Shown here one piece after another: positions 32,816 through 43,683 of a stretch of 64,000 bases of DNA. Positions within the stretch are counted from its first letter, which is position 1, and the number at the start of each line of letters is the position of its first letter. A program made the translations under genes and the position numbers. The DNA lies in the NCBI GenBank assembly GCA_907163375.1, contig CAJQUW010001043.1, forward strand, positions 2,526,501-2,590,500, written 5' to 3'. This DNA comes from Prostheceraeus crozeri (taxonomy: Eukaryota > Platyhelminthes > Polycladida > Euryleptidae). The notes beneath the pieces were generated by a model. The model searched no databases. It was not told the DNA's origin and was given only the letters and a program-made list of their open reading frames with translations.

Positions 32816-34566
32816 AGTGTCGCGAGAATGTCTCAGGCTTGCCTTCGGAGCGGGATTTCTCATGGGATGGGAATGGCAACTTCAGTTATGGGAATCTCCT
32901 TAATAATTCAAATAAAACATAATGAACGAAGAAAAACACTTTTAGACAAATCCCACATCCTTTACGATCGCATCACGAAGAAAATGCGAAGCCAATACAG
33001 TGTGATCATGTGGCGCACTTTGAAAAGAAAGAATTCTTTTTTCCGGATACAACTTCAATGACAAATAAAGACCTGAGTGGAACTTCCCCTTGAGACACGC
33101 CATTTGTCGAACCTTACGTCCTGCTTTTCCTTCATTTTCTGCATCGATTACTTCTTCTTTTACTTGTACGAGCAATTGAAAACTGTCTTGTATTGATTAG
33201 CATTTGATGAAAAACAAAATAAACACATAATAATAATAATTAAAAAATAATAATGTGACAGAGTCAATTAGAGATGAACAATGTTTTCTTACCTCTGCTG
33301 TGCGCTTTCATAGATGTTTCACAAAATTTGTTGAAGTATCATGCAAGATGTGACACTAATGAGTTATCATTTCTAAGGAAAATTTATTTCATCGCACTTT
33401 ATTTCTATCTTAACCAGCACGCTACTGCAATAGAGGCCTTACATCTAAAATTGAATTGAATGATAGAAACAACAAAATGCATGCTTAAAACTCACAAGTA
33501 ATATACGTAAAATAAATGGCTAGATGTTAAACAGACGATAGTAACATTCTCAGCATGATTATTAAGAATGAGACTGCGTGATGCGTGCTGATGTGCATGT
33601 TAGATAAAATGAAAACATGCCAGGTTGAAATTTATGAATTCTCACACGCAGATGCTTTAGTCTATTTTCAAATACGAATGCATGTACTTAGGCCTAGCGT
33701 AAAGATCTGTTTCCATTCAGATTGACTTGGTATCAGTATAGTGCGAACAGCATGCTGGAATAGAAATAGCTCCAAGTAGACATACGAAGTCCACTCGCAT
33801 CGGTTTGTATGGACGTGTCTGCATTAGACAGGCCTATCATGCTGATATTAGGCTTCATGCATCGAAAGTGATTTTAACTATTTTAACACAACTTATTTGG
33901 ACTGAAGTAGTTGAGAATATATACCCATAAAAAGGCATATCGAAATGCACGTTTGCAGGATAGTCTGATATCATGGATTGTAGATCTTCTGTGAAGCCCT
34001 TTGGTTAAAGTTATCTAATGACATATTTATAACCACATTAGGGTAAATAGTTCCACTGGAGACGCTAAGGCATGATGTAGACCCATTATTCATAGAAGGT
34101 AGGCTTACAGTGTAATATGTCCCCTTGCCTAAGGGATTCCTGTCAGCTAAGCTTATCAAAGAAATAGTTGGCTTAATCGCACATTTAGAAAAGTTCTGTA
34201 GAATTGGGATTTCCCATGGGAATTCTTATTAGAATCCCGTGGGAATGGGACGAAGAAATCTCGCACCACGGCAACCTTGCAATATCTAGACAGTGCTAAA
34301 AATGAAATTACATATTTATGGTGTCAATAATGAATTCGTCGCCTGAATTGTTGACGATGGAACATTAGATGAGCGAGCAGCAAACGGTTCGGCACATTCG
34401 CGAGTGCATTTCTTCTGAAGGTGTCATTCAGATAACCATAGGCATTGTCCTTTATATTTTTCATCTATGGTCTATATTATTCTTCTTCTATGGAGTATGA
34501 GCAATAAATTATGATATTAGAAGAAAACAATCAAGCAAAACTTAACAAAGAAAGGGATGGAAAGCT
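32816..34566. other. Intronic sequence, nothing recognised
   Basis: This is about 1.75 kb of the ERK intron with only short, domain-free open frames. A TTCCCATGGGAATTCTTATT-like imperfect palindrome lies near 34,210. Confidence 0.45.
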
Positions 34567-34635
34567 TTGTTCCCCGGAACAAACTACTAAATCTTCCCCG
34601 GAACAAACTACTAAATCTTCCCCGGAACTACTAAA
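34567..34635 (+). repeat. Short tandem repeat, about 26-bp unit, about 2.6 copies
   Basis: TTCCCCGGAACAAACTACTA followed by AATC recurs at about 34,570, 34,596 and, shortened, 34,621. It is too short to suggest a function. Confidence 0.7.
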
Positions 34636-35217
34636 TCGTTCCCTGAGCAGCTCTTCAGTCCGCCTATCGGTCCCGACCCTTATAACGGCCGGCTCCGTCC
34701 CTCTTGTGTAATGTCTTGAAATATCGATTCTGAGACATCTCGTAGACGTGAGGGCTAACAATTATGCTATATCCATTTTTCATATCATGATTTTTCCTAT
34801 TACAATGCAAAATGGGAACTACAGTGTGCGAAGAAAGTATGGAATAATCTATCTTTCCTTGACACTTTCAAGCTACATACAATTCCTTGCCTCTGACATT
34901 GATACAGTTGTAGAAATTGTACTCTACTGTCTTATTTATTGTTCGACTGTTCTCTAGGCTCAACAAACAAGGTACTTGAGCATTATTTACCAACTTTCAT
35001 GCTTAGTTATAATGAATTTCGATATTCAAATATTAGCTCCCTATTTACCAGAATTTGCGTGAAAAGTAAAAACTATCAAGTTGCATTTCAATTGTAATAA
35101 AAACAAATATTTCCATCATATTTCAAGTTTGCATCTCAAATAATAGATCAATAACTCTCCATGCTTGCAAAAATATTTCAGAAATATAAAGAATCTCACT
35201 GGAAAACAACATCATAA

Positions 35218-36160
35218 TCAGTACTTGGTAGGGTAGCCGTGGTTCTTTAATACAGCTTTCATTCTTCTGGGCATCGAAGCCACCAGCCGTTGACACTCCT
35301 CCAATGTGACATTCATGCACCAAATTAGTTGAATCTCCGTCTTGAGTTCACCGACATTGCGATAAGTCCTTTAATGAAACTTTCTCTTCATCATTTGCCA
35401 AAGATTTTCTATTGGGTTTATGTCAGGACTGTTGCCTGGCCAGTCCAACAACTGCACGTTATGCTGTGAAAACCAAGATTTCGCCTTTTTCGACACATGG
35501 CGCCGAGTCTTGTTGAAAAATTGTAGTTTGGTGGATGGTCATAAACTGGAACAATTTGTCAACCAGGACTGCCAGGTACTTGTTCGTGTTCATCCGTTCA
35601 CCTTTGTTCAGGAATGTTATGGCACCGCGCCCTTGATAGCTGAAGCATCCCAAGACCATCACAGAATCCGGGTGCTTCAATGTCTTGGTTGTGTATCGAG
35701 GAGATAGTGGTGATGATCCCATCGGTCGTCGAACATGCTGTCGGACATTGTGATGCACTTGGAAAGTTGATTCATCTCTAAACATCACCTTCTTCCACTG
35801 CTCAACTGTCCATGTTTCGTGAGCTTTACAGAACGCGAGTCGTTTCCGCCTAGCAGCTTGCGTAATGATAGGCTTTTTGACAGGACGCCTTGATGGTAAT
35901 TTGAATTTATTTTTCAACCTCATTTGAATTGTTCTTGTTGTAACATTGTCCAAATGTGGAGTCAATTCTTGCTTTATTTCCAACGATGTTATGAACGGCT
36001 CTTTCATAACAGCCCGTTTAATGGCGATGTCAACTCGATCCGTGGTTTTCCTTGGGCGACCAGTACGATGTCTTGATGCTGTTGATCCTGTTTCACGTTG
36101 TCTCTTTCACACCTTGCTTACACTGCCTTGAGTCACATCCGTTCTTTTTGCATCTCAGTC
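35218..36160 (-). pseudogene. Tc1-like transposase, degraded
   Basis: The minus strand encodes a Tc1-family transposase. After a degraded HTH region (PFITSLEIKQELTPHLDNVT, TTRTIQMRLKNKF, RRPVKKPIITQ) come the catalytic motifs: first Asp in MFRDESTFQ, second in IFQQDSAPC, then the Tc1-type NSPDINPIENLWQMMKRK. The end is VLKNHGYPTKY at 35,218. The reading frame is broken near 35,460, and the HTH end above about 36,007 is interrupted by stops. I could not identify the terminal inverted repeats, so only the coding remnant is delimited. Lies in the ERK intron. Confidence 0.85.
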
Positions 36161-36932
36161 TGGGAAAACCTTGTACGTTTGTGTAATGTAACAATTTGCG
36201 CCTTGATCCCTTCACTAGGCTCTCTCGTCTTCACTATCTCGTCTACAATGGATCCCAGTAGAAGGAATCACATGAAGGAAGTTGACCTCGGAATCTTCAT
36301 TCTACATTGTAATCCAATCAAAAGCTCGTCACTAAGCCGCACTCCTCATCAGCAACAGATATGCAGCCTTATTGGCCACTTGTACGTACGTAGCATTGTA
36401 CGCTGGCAATGACGAATGCCAATAGTAGGCAAATGTCTGATAGTCGATGTCATCCTGCTTTGACCTTCCTATCGAGAATGAGTAGCAAACATAGAAACTA
36501 TTTATTAAATGAGCTGACGACTCGAAATGCTGATATTGAGACTCAGAATACAAATTTGAAGCATGAACATGACAATAACCAGAGTTGGAAAAGTCGGAAT
36601 TGGAATTGGAATTGACGATGTTCAAATCTACTGGAATTGGAATTGACCCTGATAAACCTCAATTCCACTTTTTCGATAGACCTGTGATAAATCTATTTGT
36701 ACAAAAATTGAAATCGCAACGTCCAATCACAACAATTAACAATAGTAATTTTTAAGACTATAGTTATATATACGATACGCAACGATAAAAGAAAAACTTG
36801 AAACTTACAGTTCACTTCTTAATGTTGACTTCACTTCAATTCGATCGGACTCATTTAAAACAAAATAATATCATAAATATCAGTGTCACTTATACCGTCT
36901 ATCTTCAATTGCGCTCGCTGATGTGTTGCTGT

Positions 36933-38600
36933 CAGAGCTGGAAAAATTCCTTTGAAATTATTTAATTCCAATTCCAATTCCAGAGCTGAAATTTCAATTC
37001 CAAATCCAATTCCAATTCCAGTCGAAACAGTTCAATTCAATTCCAATTCCATAATAAGATTCAATTCCGATAATTGCATGACGCGTATAGTGTATTATGT
37101 TAATGTATCTAACATTTTTTCGTTTCAATCTAACCCATGTCCCTTATCCTATCCTCGTTCCAGTGTGCCGTTCTCTGCGTCGTTCATATGTGCGTTCTCA
37201 TGTTCATAGTTCATATTTCTTGTGTACATGTATATATGTAACCGGTCAACCCACGCCATTTTCGTTTCGTAAACGAGATATTCAATATCTCGTGAAAAAA
37301 GAAAAGAAAATTAACGGTCCAGCAAAGAATCAAACGCTGAGAGAGAGAGAGAAGAGATGCGAATAAATCTATTAATAAACTGACAGAAGAAAGAAATTCA
37401 ATGTGAGAATAACGTGATGGTAGATGAAAGAAAAAACGATGATATAAATGATATCATGAAAACTGATTAATGGTCCATGTTAAACAAGGAGATTAAAAAT
37501 TCCATGATAGGAACGAAATGTGGTCGGATCGAAAGCTAACGAGCAGAGATTAAAGGAAACTCTTTCAATTTTCAAAAGAAAGTGGATTTATCGTCAATTC
37601 TCAAAAATTGGTATAAATTAGAAATGATGAGAAATTGACACAACAACAACTACCAACAACAACACATACGACATCTTCAGTAGCTGTTAGAAGAACCCCG
37701 GGCTCTCGTGGTGTAACTTAACTACAGAAGTAACAGTAACAACTACCTGCCAGCGAACAACAACACAGTAGCGTATGCGGCAACACATCAGCGAGCGCGA
37801 TAGAAGATTGACGGTATAAGTGACACTGATATTTATGATATTATTTTGGAATAAGTGAGTCCGATCGAATTGAAGTGAATTCAACATTAAGAAGTGAACT
37901 GTAAGTTTCAAGTTTTTCTTTTATCGTTGAGTATCGTATCTATATAACTATAGTCTTGAAAATTAATATTGTTAATTGTTGTGATTGGAAGTTGAATAAT
38001 ATTTCATGTCATTGCCATTTTAATTGAATCATTAATTATTAGAATAATTTGTTGACACTGTCTATATTGTGATTTGCTGGGTTGCTGCCTTTGCAGCGTC
38101 AATTTTCCTCTTTCCAAACCAATTTTTTTCGTGTGTACAACAATTAAGTTAATCTCCAATTTTTGTGCTTATCCTATCAAGAACTAAATTCAACAATTGT
38201 TTTATTTCGATTAATTATCTTACTTGATAAATAACTAAATAACAGATTGAACAAAGATGATTGTCTTTTCATTGTTTGCTTAATCGCTGAAATAGCACTG
38301 TCCGGGGGTGTAGGCACATCGAAGTTACAATTAACACCCTTTATTCAACGATAAAATAAAGCTCCCTCAGTCGATCTATCTCTCTCTTATCTCTGCGTGT
38401 GTTGACACAATGGACCAAGTACTGTGATTTCAATTTTTGTACAAAAAGATTTATCACATGTCTATTGAAAAAGTGGAATTTAGGTTTATCAAGGTCAATT
38501 CCAATTCCAGTAGATTTCAAGATCGTCAATTCCAATTCCGACGAAAAATGGAATTAATTCCGGATCGGAATTAATTCCAATTCCGACTTTTCCAACTCTG
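36933..38600 (-). mobile_element. Second, reversed copy of the same hAT-type element
   Basis: It runs from CAGAGCTGGAAAAATTCC (36,933) to the complement of CAGAGTTGGAAAAGTCGG (ending 38,600). It is the inverse of the outer element's two halves (36,580-36,932 and 40,807-42,375), to which it is nearly identical. The target duplication is GTTGCTGT (36,925-36,932) and ATTGCTGT (38,601-38,608), one mismatch. It holds an extra segment of about 430 bp (about 37,995-38,423) absent from the outer copy. A 90-codon open frame shared with the outer copy reflects common descent, not proven coding. Confidence 0.85.
37995..38423. other. About 430-bp insertion of unknown type inside the reversed hAT copy
   Basis: The outer copy reads straight through this point (GATTGGACGTTGCGATTTC on its complement), while the reversed copy has about 430 bp between GATTGGAAGTTG and TGATTTCAA. 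No terminal repeats or clear target duplication were found. An AATAAA occurs near 38,355. It could be a solo terminal repeat or another MITE; I cannot decide. Confidence 0.5.
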
Positions 38601-38794
38601 ATTGCTGTATACCAGGGATGCGCAACCTGCGGGCGTAGCAGAGGCAAAGTGCGGCCGTGACAATGAGAAGCAAATGAAAAAGAATATTGTGCATGTATAT
38701 TGCAAATATTTCTGGAGTTCAAGGCAATCGAAAAACAATCGTCATAGCATACTAGTCATCTTCTAACTGTTCCTTCACCTGAAGAAGTTCCTTT

Positions 38795-39240
38795 CTGTCA
38801 CATTGCTACAGTCTTTGATGCGCTCAACCACGAATTTAGTGCGCGGTTCAACGACTTCAACGCACTTGCTCCTAAAATAAAGTTCACTGCCTCGCCGCAC
38901 CTGATCCAGATAGAAGAGGCTCCATTCGAACTTTAAATGGAAGTGATCGAGTTGAAGGCGAATGATTGTCTTGTGAAGCAGTTCAAAAGTGATGGTATTT
39001 TACATGAAACATGGAAATCAGCTGTGGAATATCCATGATTGCGAGAGTTGTCCTAATACGTTTTAGTTCTACTTGGAAGCACATGCGCCTGCGAGGCAGC
39101 GTTCTATAAATTAAATTTCATAAAGAACAAGTACCGGACGCGCTTGACAAAAAATAATCTCGAGAATAGTTTACGTTTGATGACATCCTCTCAAGTGCAT
39201 GATTTTCGAAGCTTGGTCAACGACGGACAACAGCAAGTTA
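38795..39240 (+). pseudogene. hAT transposase C-terminal domain, degraded
   Basis: The sequence corresponds to the hAT piece at 17,851-18,211 and extends it upstream: FDALNHEFSARFNDFNALAP, KIKFTASPHLIQIEE, then IELKANDCLVKQFKS and LGSTCACEAAFYKLNFIKNK. Stops and frame breaks are present (for example before VIELKAND, where about 20 extra bases occur, and after YP), so the copy is non-functional. In this copy the coding sequence is continuous where the other hAT carries the Tigger insertion. Confidence 0.8.
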
Positions 39241-39496
39241 GTCACTGAGTCTTACACTGATATAGTAGATTTTTCACGAGATATTGTATTTCTACCTATT
39301 TAGATTTTGTGTATTTTCATAAATAAAATATGTACAAATTTCAGCTGTGTTTTATTTCGCATTTATCATTAAATTTAAGGCTTACGCTTTGGGTTGCGAA
39401 AGAACTGTATGATTAGCAATAATAAGATACTTTATAACTTCAATAATAACGCCAGGTAGGCAGGCTTATATGCGGGGTTCTAGAAATGCGTAGGCC

Positions 39497-39502
<6 letters not shown>

Positions 39503-39550
<48 letters not shown>
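39503..39550. repeat. (TA)n microsatellite
   Basis: About 24 uninterrupted TA units end directly at the CAGGGTGTTAGCGATCTTCC sequence that begins the mariner-derived segment. TA arrays are natural targets for TA-inserting transposons. Confidence 0.9.
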
Positions 39551-39553
<3 letters not shown>

Positions 39554-39781
39554 GGTGTTAGCGATCTTCCCGGGGATTTTTGAAGTCTTTCATCTAGGTC
39601 ACAAATATTGTGTTCATCACTCATAATATCATAGATAGCTAGGCTGGCGTTGTTCGCATGGTATATATGTAGATAGATAGCTATGATGAGATAAAATTTA
39701 AAAATCATTGATATTTAAAAATCAAACTCTTCCTCCACATAACCTTAATCTCATCACTTTGAGTAAGACTATTGCAAGTGC

Positions 39782-39984
39782 ATGTTGACTGTTGAAATGA
39801 ATTACAAGGACTTGACGAACGAAGAAATTGCTTCTATAGTGTCTTTTTCCGTTACTTATAACTGCGAAAAGGCTAGGCGATTGTTTGAGGAGAAATTTCA
39901 CAAGACTCCACCACCAGCAAGGACATTATTGGATTGGAAGAAGAGATTCATGGAGACTCGGACTCGTATTTTTCTGCTAGAAAC
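39782..39984 (+). pseudogene. Mariner-type transposase N-terminal HTH fragment
   Basis: The frame encodes MNYKDLTNEEIASIVSFSVT, then NCEKARRLFEEKFHKTPPPA and RTLLDWKKRFMET, the layout of the N-terminal HTH (DUF4817-like) seen in mariner-related transposases with an IYxxRF-type end. It follows a candidate terminal sequence (CAGGGTGTTAGCGATC at 39,551). The catalytic portion is not continuous with it: the only catalytic part lies on the opposite strand. Confidence 0.65.
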
Positions 39985-40081
39985 CATCTATAACGATGTG
40001 TCGTTACTAATGACAAAAACACTCTTTTACCATAGCAAAAAGGTATTATATTACTTAACAAAGCACATTTTCGTACTGATA

Positions 40082-40798
40082 TCATAAAAACTGCTCAAAA
40101 TGCCCTCCATTCTGCTCAGCGCAGAGCTGACATCGCCGAAGAAAATTGTCATATGCGCGGCTGATGGTCGATAGCTCGATACTTTCCAATAGATTGATCA
40201 GTTTGGATCGAAGTTCTCTTATTGTCCTTGGTCTTGGATGTTTATAAAGTTTATTGCGCATATCTCCCCACAACCACGAATCATTCACAGACAGGTCAGG
40301 GCTTCTTGGTGGCCACGATATTGGACCTGCCAACATCGATCCAATCCATCGATTTGGAAGGTTAGCATTCAGGCTATTGCGTACTATTAACGCGAAATGG
40401 GAAGGTGCGCCGTCTTGTTGATAGAGTTCAGTCCGATTGCCTCTTTGTGTCAACAACGGGATAACTTTCTCCATCACAATGCTAAGATATTTCTCAGAGT
40501 CCATTGTTCCATCAATTATTTGATAAGACACACCATGAATAGGCGATAACATCGCCCAGCACGTAATTCCGACAGACTTCATAAAGTGTTCTTCAACAGC
40601 ATGGGGATTATCATGAGCGTAGATGAACTGGTTGTGTCTGTTAACTTGACCGTTGACGTGAAAAGTCGCTTCGTCACTGAAGTTTATTTTGCGTATGAAG
40701 TTCGAATCGTTTCTTTGTCTTTCGAGGATAAATCGACAAAATTGAAGTCGATCAATCTCGTCACTGTCTTTCAATTCCTGGACAGATGCGCACCCGTG
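40082..40798 (-). pseudogene. Mariner-related transposase catalytic domain, truncated at its N-terminus
   Basis: A 230-residue open frame carries the catalytic motifs: first Asp in INFSDEATFHVNG, second in LYQQDGAPSHF, third in SPDLSVNDSWLWG, so the last two are about 43 residues apart. This is close to the DD41D (visitor-like) group of mariner relatives. The end is GGHFEQFL. The coding sense continues upstream (VQELKDSDEIDRLQFC) right to the hAT tip at 40,798, where it is cut. It is opposite in strand to the HTH fragment at 39,782-39,984, so two pieces of such elements lie tail to tail. Confidence 0.85.
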
Positions 40799-41495
40799 CT
40801 GTATACGCTACTGTGTTGTTGTTCGCTGGCAGGTAGTTGTTACTGTTACTTCTGTAGTTAAGTTACACCGCGAGAGCCCGGGGTTCTTCTAACAGCTGCT
40901 GAAGATGCCGTATGTGTTGTTGTTGGTAGTTGTTGTTGTGTCAATTTCTCATCATTTCTAATTTATACCAATTTTTGAGAATTGACGATAAATCCACTTT
41001 CTTTTGAAAATTGAAAGAGTTTCCTTTAATCTCTGCTCGTTAGCTTTCGATCCGACCACTTTTCGTTCATATCATGGAATTTTTAATCTCCTTGTTTAAC
41101 ATGGACCATTAATCAGTTTTCATGATATCATTTATATCATCGTTTTTTCTTTCATCTACCATCACGTTATTCTCACATTGAATTTCTTTCTTCTGTCAGT
41201 TTATTAATAGATTTATTCGCATCTCTTCTCTCTCTCTCTCAGCGTTTGATTCTTTGCTGGACCGTTAATTTTCTTTTCTTTTTTCACGAGATATTGAATA
41301 TCTCGTTTACGAAACGAAAATGGCGTGGGTTGACCGGTTACATATATACATGTACACAAGAAATATGAACTATGAACATGAGAACGCACATATGAACGAC
41401 GCAGAGAACGGCACGCAGGAACAACGAGGATAGGATAAGGGACATGGGTTAGATTGAAACAAACAAATGTTAGATATATTAGCATAATACACTAT

Positions 41496-42244
41496 TAGTC
41501 CGGGAGCCAGCGTGAAGTTGTGCAGGGAACGAGGTAGTACATAAAACTTTCACATAGCATAGTACACCTCTAACCTACTGCAAAACTTCGCGTCTGCCGG
41601 ATCAGATCATTTGCTTTTCAGAAATAGAGAGGATAACAAAATCCTATGTATTTCCAATGGTAAAATTGTGACATCTGAGGTGTTGACTCCATTTTTTCGA
41701 GTTTTTGCTCATAAAAGTTACACAAATTGGTATTTTGTTGAACTGGTTATTATAGAAATCATCTATAGATCATGATCTTTCAAATGAGTTATCATTCAGT
41801 GACAGAGGATGAAGTAAAGTGTACAAATAGACACTTTTCGTTGGTGTAACTGCAAATTTTAACATACAAATTTCAGGAAAATTGTTGATATACTTTAACG
41901 AAAAGTGTCTGTTTGTACACTTTACTTCATCCTCTGTCACTGAATGATAACTCATTTGAAAGATCATGATCTATAGATGATTTCTATAATAACCAGTTCA
42001 ACAAAATACCAATTTTGTGTAACTTTTATGAGCAAAAATTCGAAAAAATGGAGTCAACACCTCAGATGTCACAATTTTACCATTGGAAATACATAGGATT
42101 TTGTTATCCTCTCTATTTCTGAAAAGCAAATGATCTGATCCGGCAGACGCGAAGTTTTGCAGTAGGTTAGAGGTGTACTATGCTATGTGAAAGTTTTATG
42201 TACTACCTCGTTCCCTGCACAACTTCACGCTGGCTCCCGGACTA
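41496..42244. repeat. Fold-back element with about 350-bp arms (TAGTCCGG family)
   Basis: The ends TAGTCCGGGAGCCAGCGTGA and its complement open two nearly perfect arms around a loop of about 55 bp. TAT is duplicated (41,493-41,495 and 42,245-42,247). The empty site exists in the reversed hAT copy near 37,088 (GCGTATAGTGT on the plus strand), confirming the 3-bp duplication. It is related at its tips, but not inside, to the element at 8,570-9,296. Non-coding. Confidence 0.9.
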
Positions 42245-42383
42245 TATACGCGACATGAAATTATCGGAATTGAATCTTATTATGGAATTGGAATTAGAAT
42301 TGAATTGAACTGTTTCGACTGGAATTGGAATTGGAGTTGGAATTAAAAAATTTAAGTGGAATTTTTCCAGCTCTGACAATAAC

Positions 42384-43470
42384 AATGTAATATAGTCAGT
42401 TTGCTGGCCAGCCAGTCTCATCAGAATGACTTCGTTAGAAAAACAGCGAGTGAAATAAAATTATTCCATACTTTTTTCGTACACTGTATATTGACAGGAA
42501 AGCAACAACTCTTCTACCAGACTATTGCAGGCCCCTCCCTATTAAATCATTTTACAATGTGAGGTTGCTTGCTTCACATGCAATTTTCGAGTGAAAAAAT
42601 TTGATTACTTCTGGAGAATGTGAATTATTTCGGGCATTTGCAACTGACACTATCCATTAGTGACCGCTAGGGAAGTCAAAAGATAAACTCGCTCGATAAA
42701 CTCTTCATAAGCAATAGAGTCATTTGATTATCTAGAATAACTGGAGAGAACGACTTCAACTTTTATTAGATAAATGAACACTCGAATCCTTTATGGAAAT
42801 TTCTATTTAACCGCTTCAACTGAAGGAAATCTAATTATGGCTATGAAGCCATCTAAGATACGACCTTGACAAGTTTATTCATCGCTCATTCACATGCAAT
42901 TTTTGTGATTCCCGAGGATGATTCATCAACAGATTTCATCAAAGATGTTTGGTATGATAATATTTTTCGAAATTGGAAACAAATTTATTTTCGAGGAAAT
43001 GTTATTTAACCTATCGATATTTCTGCACGTAATAAGATAATTCAAAGCAATGATCTGTCAGCTTGTGGAAAAGATTAGCAGTTACGTAGGGAACAGTGGG
43101 AAATTATAGGAAAAATTTTATGCATAAACCTGAAGATCGTCATATCAAATTATCAACGTCGGAGATGTTAATCTTTAGCGCAATTTCATTATGACTCAAA
43201 CACCTATGAACCATGTACGGATATGAGAGAGGATCACAATTCTCTGAATCAATTAGCAATTTCAGCGTACGAAGCTGCGGATATAACTTCCCCTCGATCT
43301 TCGACTGACAAAACAATGGAGTAACTAGGAAAACTAATTTTCCTCATTAAATGATCATGATATTTTTCTATTCTGTCATTTCTGTTTTTTCATGTTAAAG
43401 ACCTGTATTTCTGTTAAGCTTTCACTGATTGTAAAAGAAAATATGCTAGCTACTGATATTAACATTAATG
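42384..43470. other. Intronic sequence, nothing recognised
   Basis: This is about 1.1 kb of ERK intron between the hAT nest and a SINE. AT-rich, with no supported feature. Confidence 0.5.
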
Positions 43471-43478
43471 AGCTCGAT

Positions 43479-43675
43479 GGTTGGTCTCCGTAGCACAGTG
43501 GTTAAGTGCTTGGCCTAGCGATCTTTTGATCCAGAGGTCGAGCCCCGAAGGTGTCATTGGAAGTCGGCAGGAAGGGCATCCGGACTAAAAGTACTACAAC
43601 GCTCCATAAGTCTGACTATGTCAGCATCGTCCAAGCCCCAAGTATGGGGAGCAGTGACGTAAAAGCTTCAAAAAA
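43479..43675 (+). repeat. tRNA-derived SINE family A with target duplication
   Basis: The element opens GGTTGGTCTCCGTAGCACAG (A-box-like TAGCACAGTGG), has a B-box-like AGGTCGAGCCCC about 50 bp on, then a body AAGTCGGCAGGAAGGGCATC, CGGACTAAAAGTACTACAAC and an end GTATGGGGAGCAGTGACGTA followed by an A-rich run. AGCTCGAT is duplicated exactly on both sides (43,471-43,478 and 43,676-43,683). Related copies are at 28,521-28,718 (reversed) and as an end fragment near 61,850. Confidence 0.85.
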
Positions 43676-43683
43676 AGCTCGAT

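Larger units (their letters stand above)
38613..40798 (+). mobile_element. hAT element (Charlie-like) carrying mariner transposase pieces
   Basis: The left tip is CAGGGATGCGCAACCTGCGG; the right tip is reduced to ATGCGCACCCGTG. CTGTATAC is duplicated exactly on both sides (38,605-38,612 and 40,799-40,806). The first 850 bp align with the hAT at 15,055-18,770. From about 39,551 the content is mariner-derived up to within a few bases of the right tip, so most of the hAT right end has been replaced or deleted. It was the last of the three hATs to land here, because its duplication spans bases of the outer copy and the reversed copy's own duplication. Confidence 0.85.
36580..42375 (+). mobile_element. 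hAT-type non-autonomous element (outer host of a four-part nest)
   Basis: The left end CAGAGTTGGAAAAGTCGGAA and the right end, read inward as CAGAGCTGGAAAAATTCC, form inverted repeats. The flanking 8 bp, ACAATAAC, is duplicated exactly (36,572-36,579 and 42,376-42,383). Both ends are packed with GGAATT hexamers. The element is interrupted by a reversed copy of itself (36,933-38,600), a second hAT (38,613-40,798) and a fold-back element (41,496-42,244). Removing these and their duplications leaves about 1.17 kb. No transposase is evident in the core, so it depended on another hAT. Confidence 0.85.

Noticed and set aside
32593-32922. 109-codon open frame on the plus strand
   Set aside because: It is a read-through of the SINE family B tRNA head and body, not a protein gene.
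37097-37366. 89-codon open frame that is preserved in the inverted copy at 41,213-41,485
   Set aside because: Both are copies of the same hAT-type element, so preservation reflects recent copying; low complexity and no domain.
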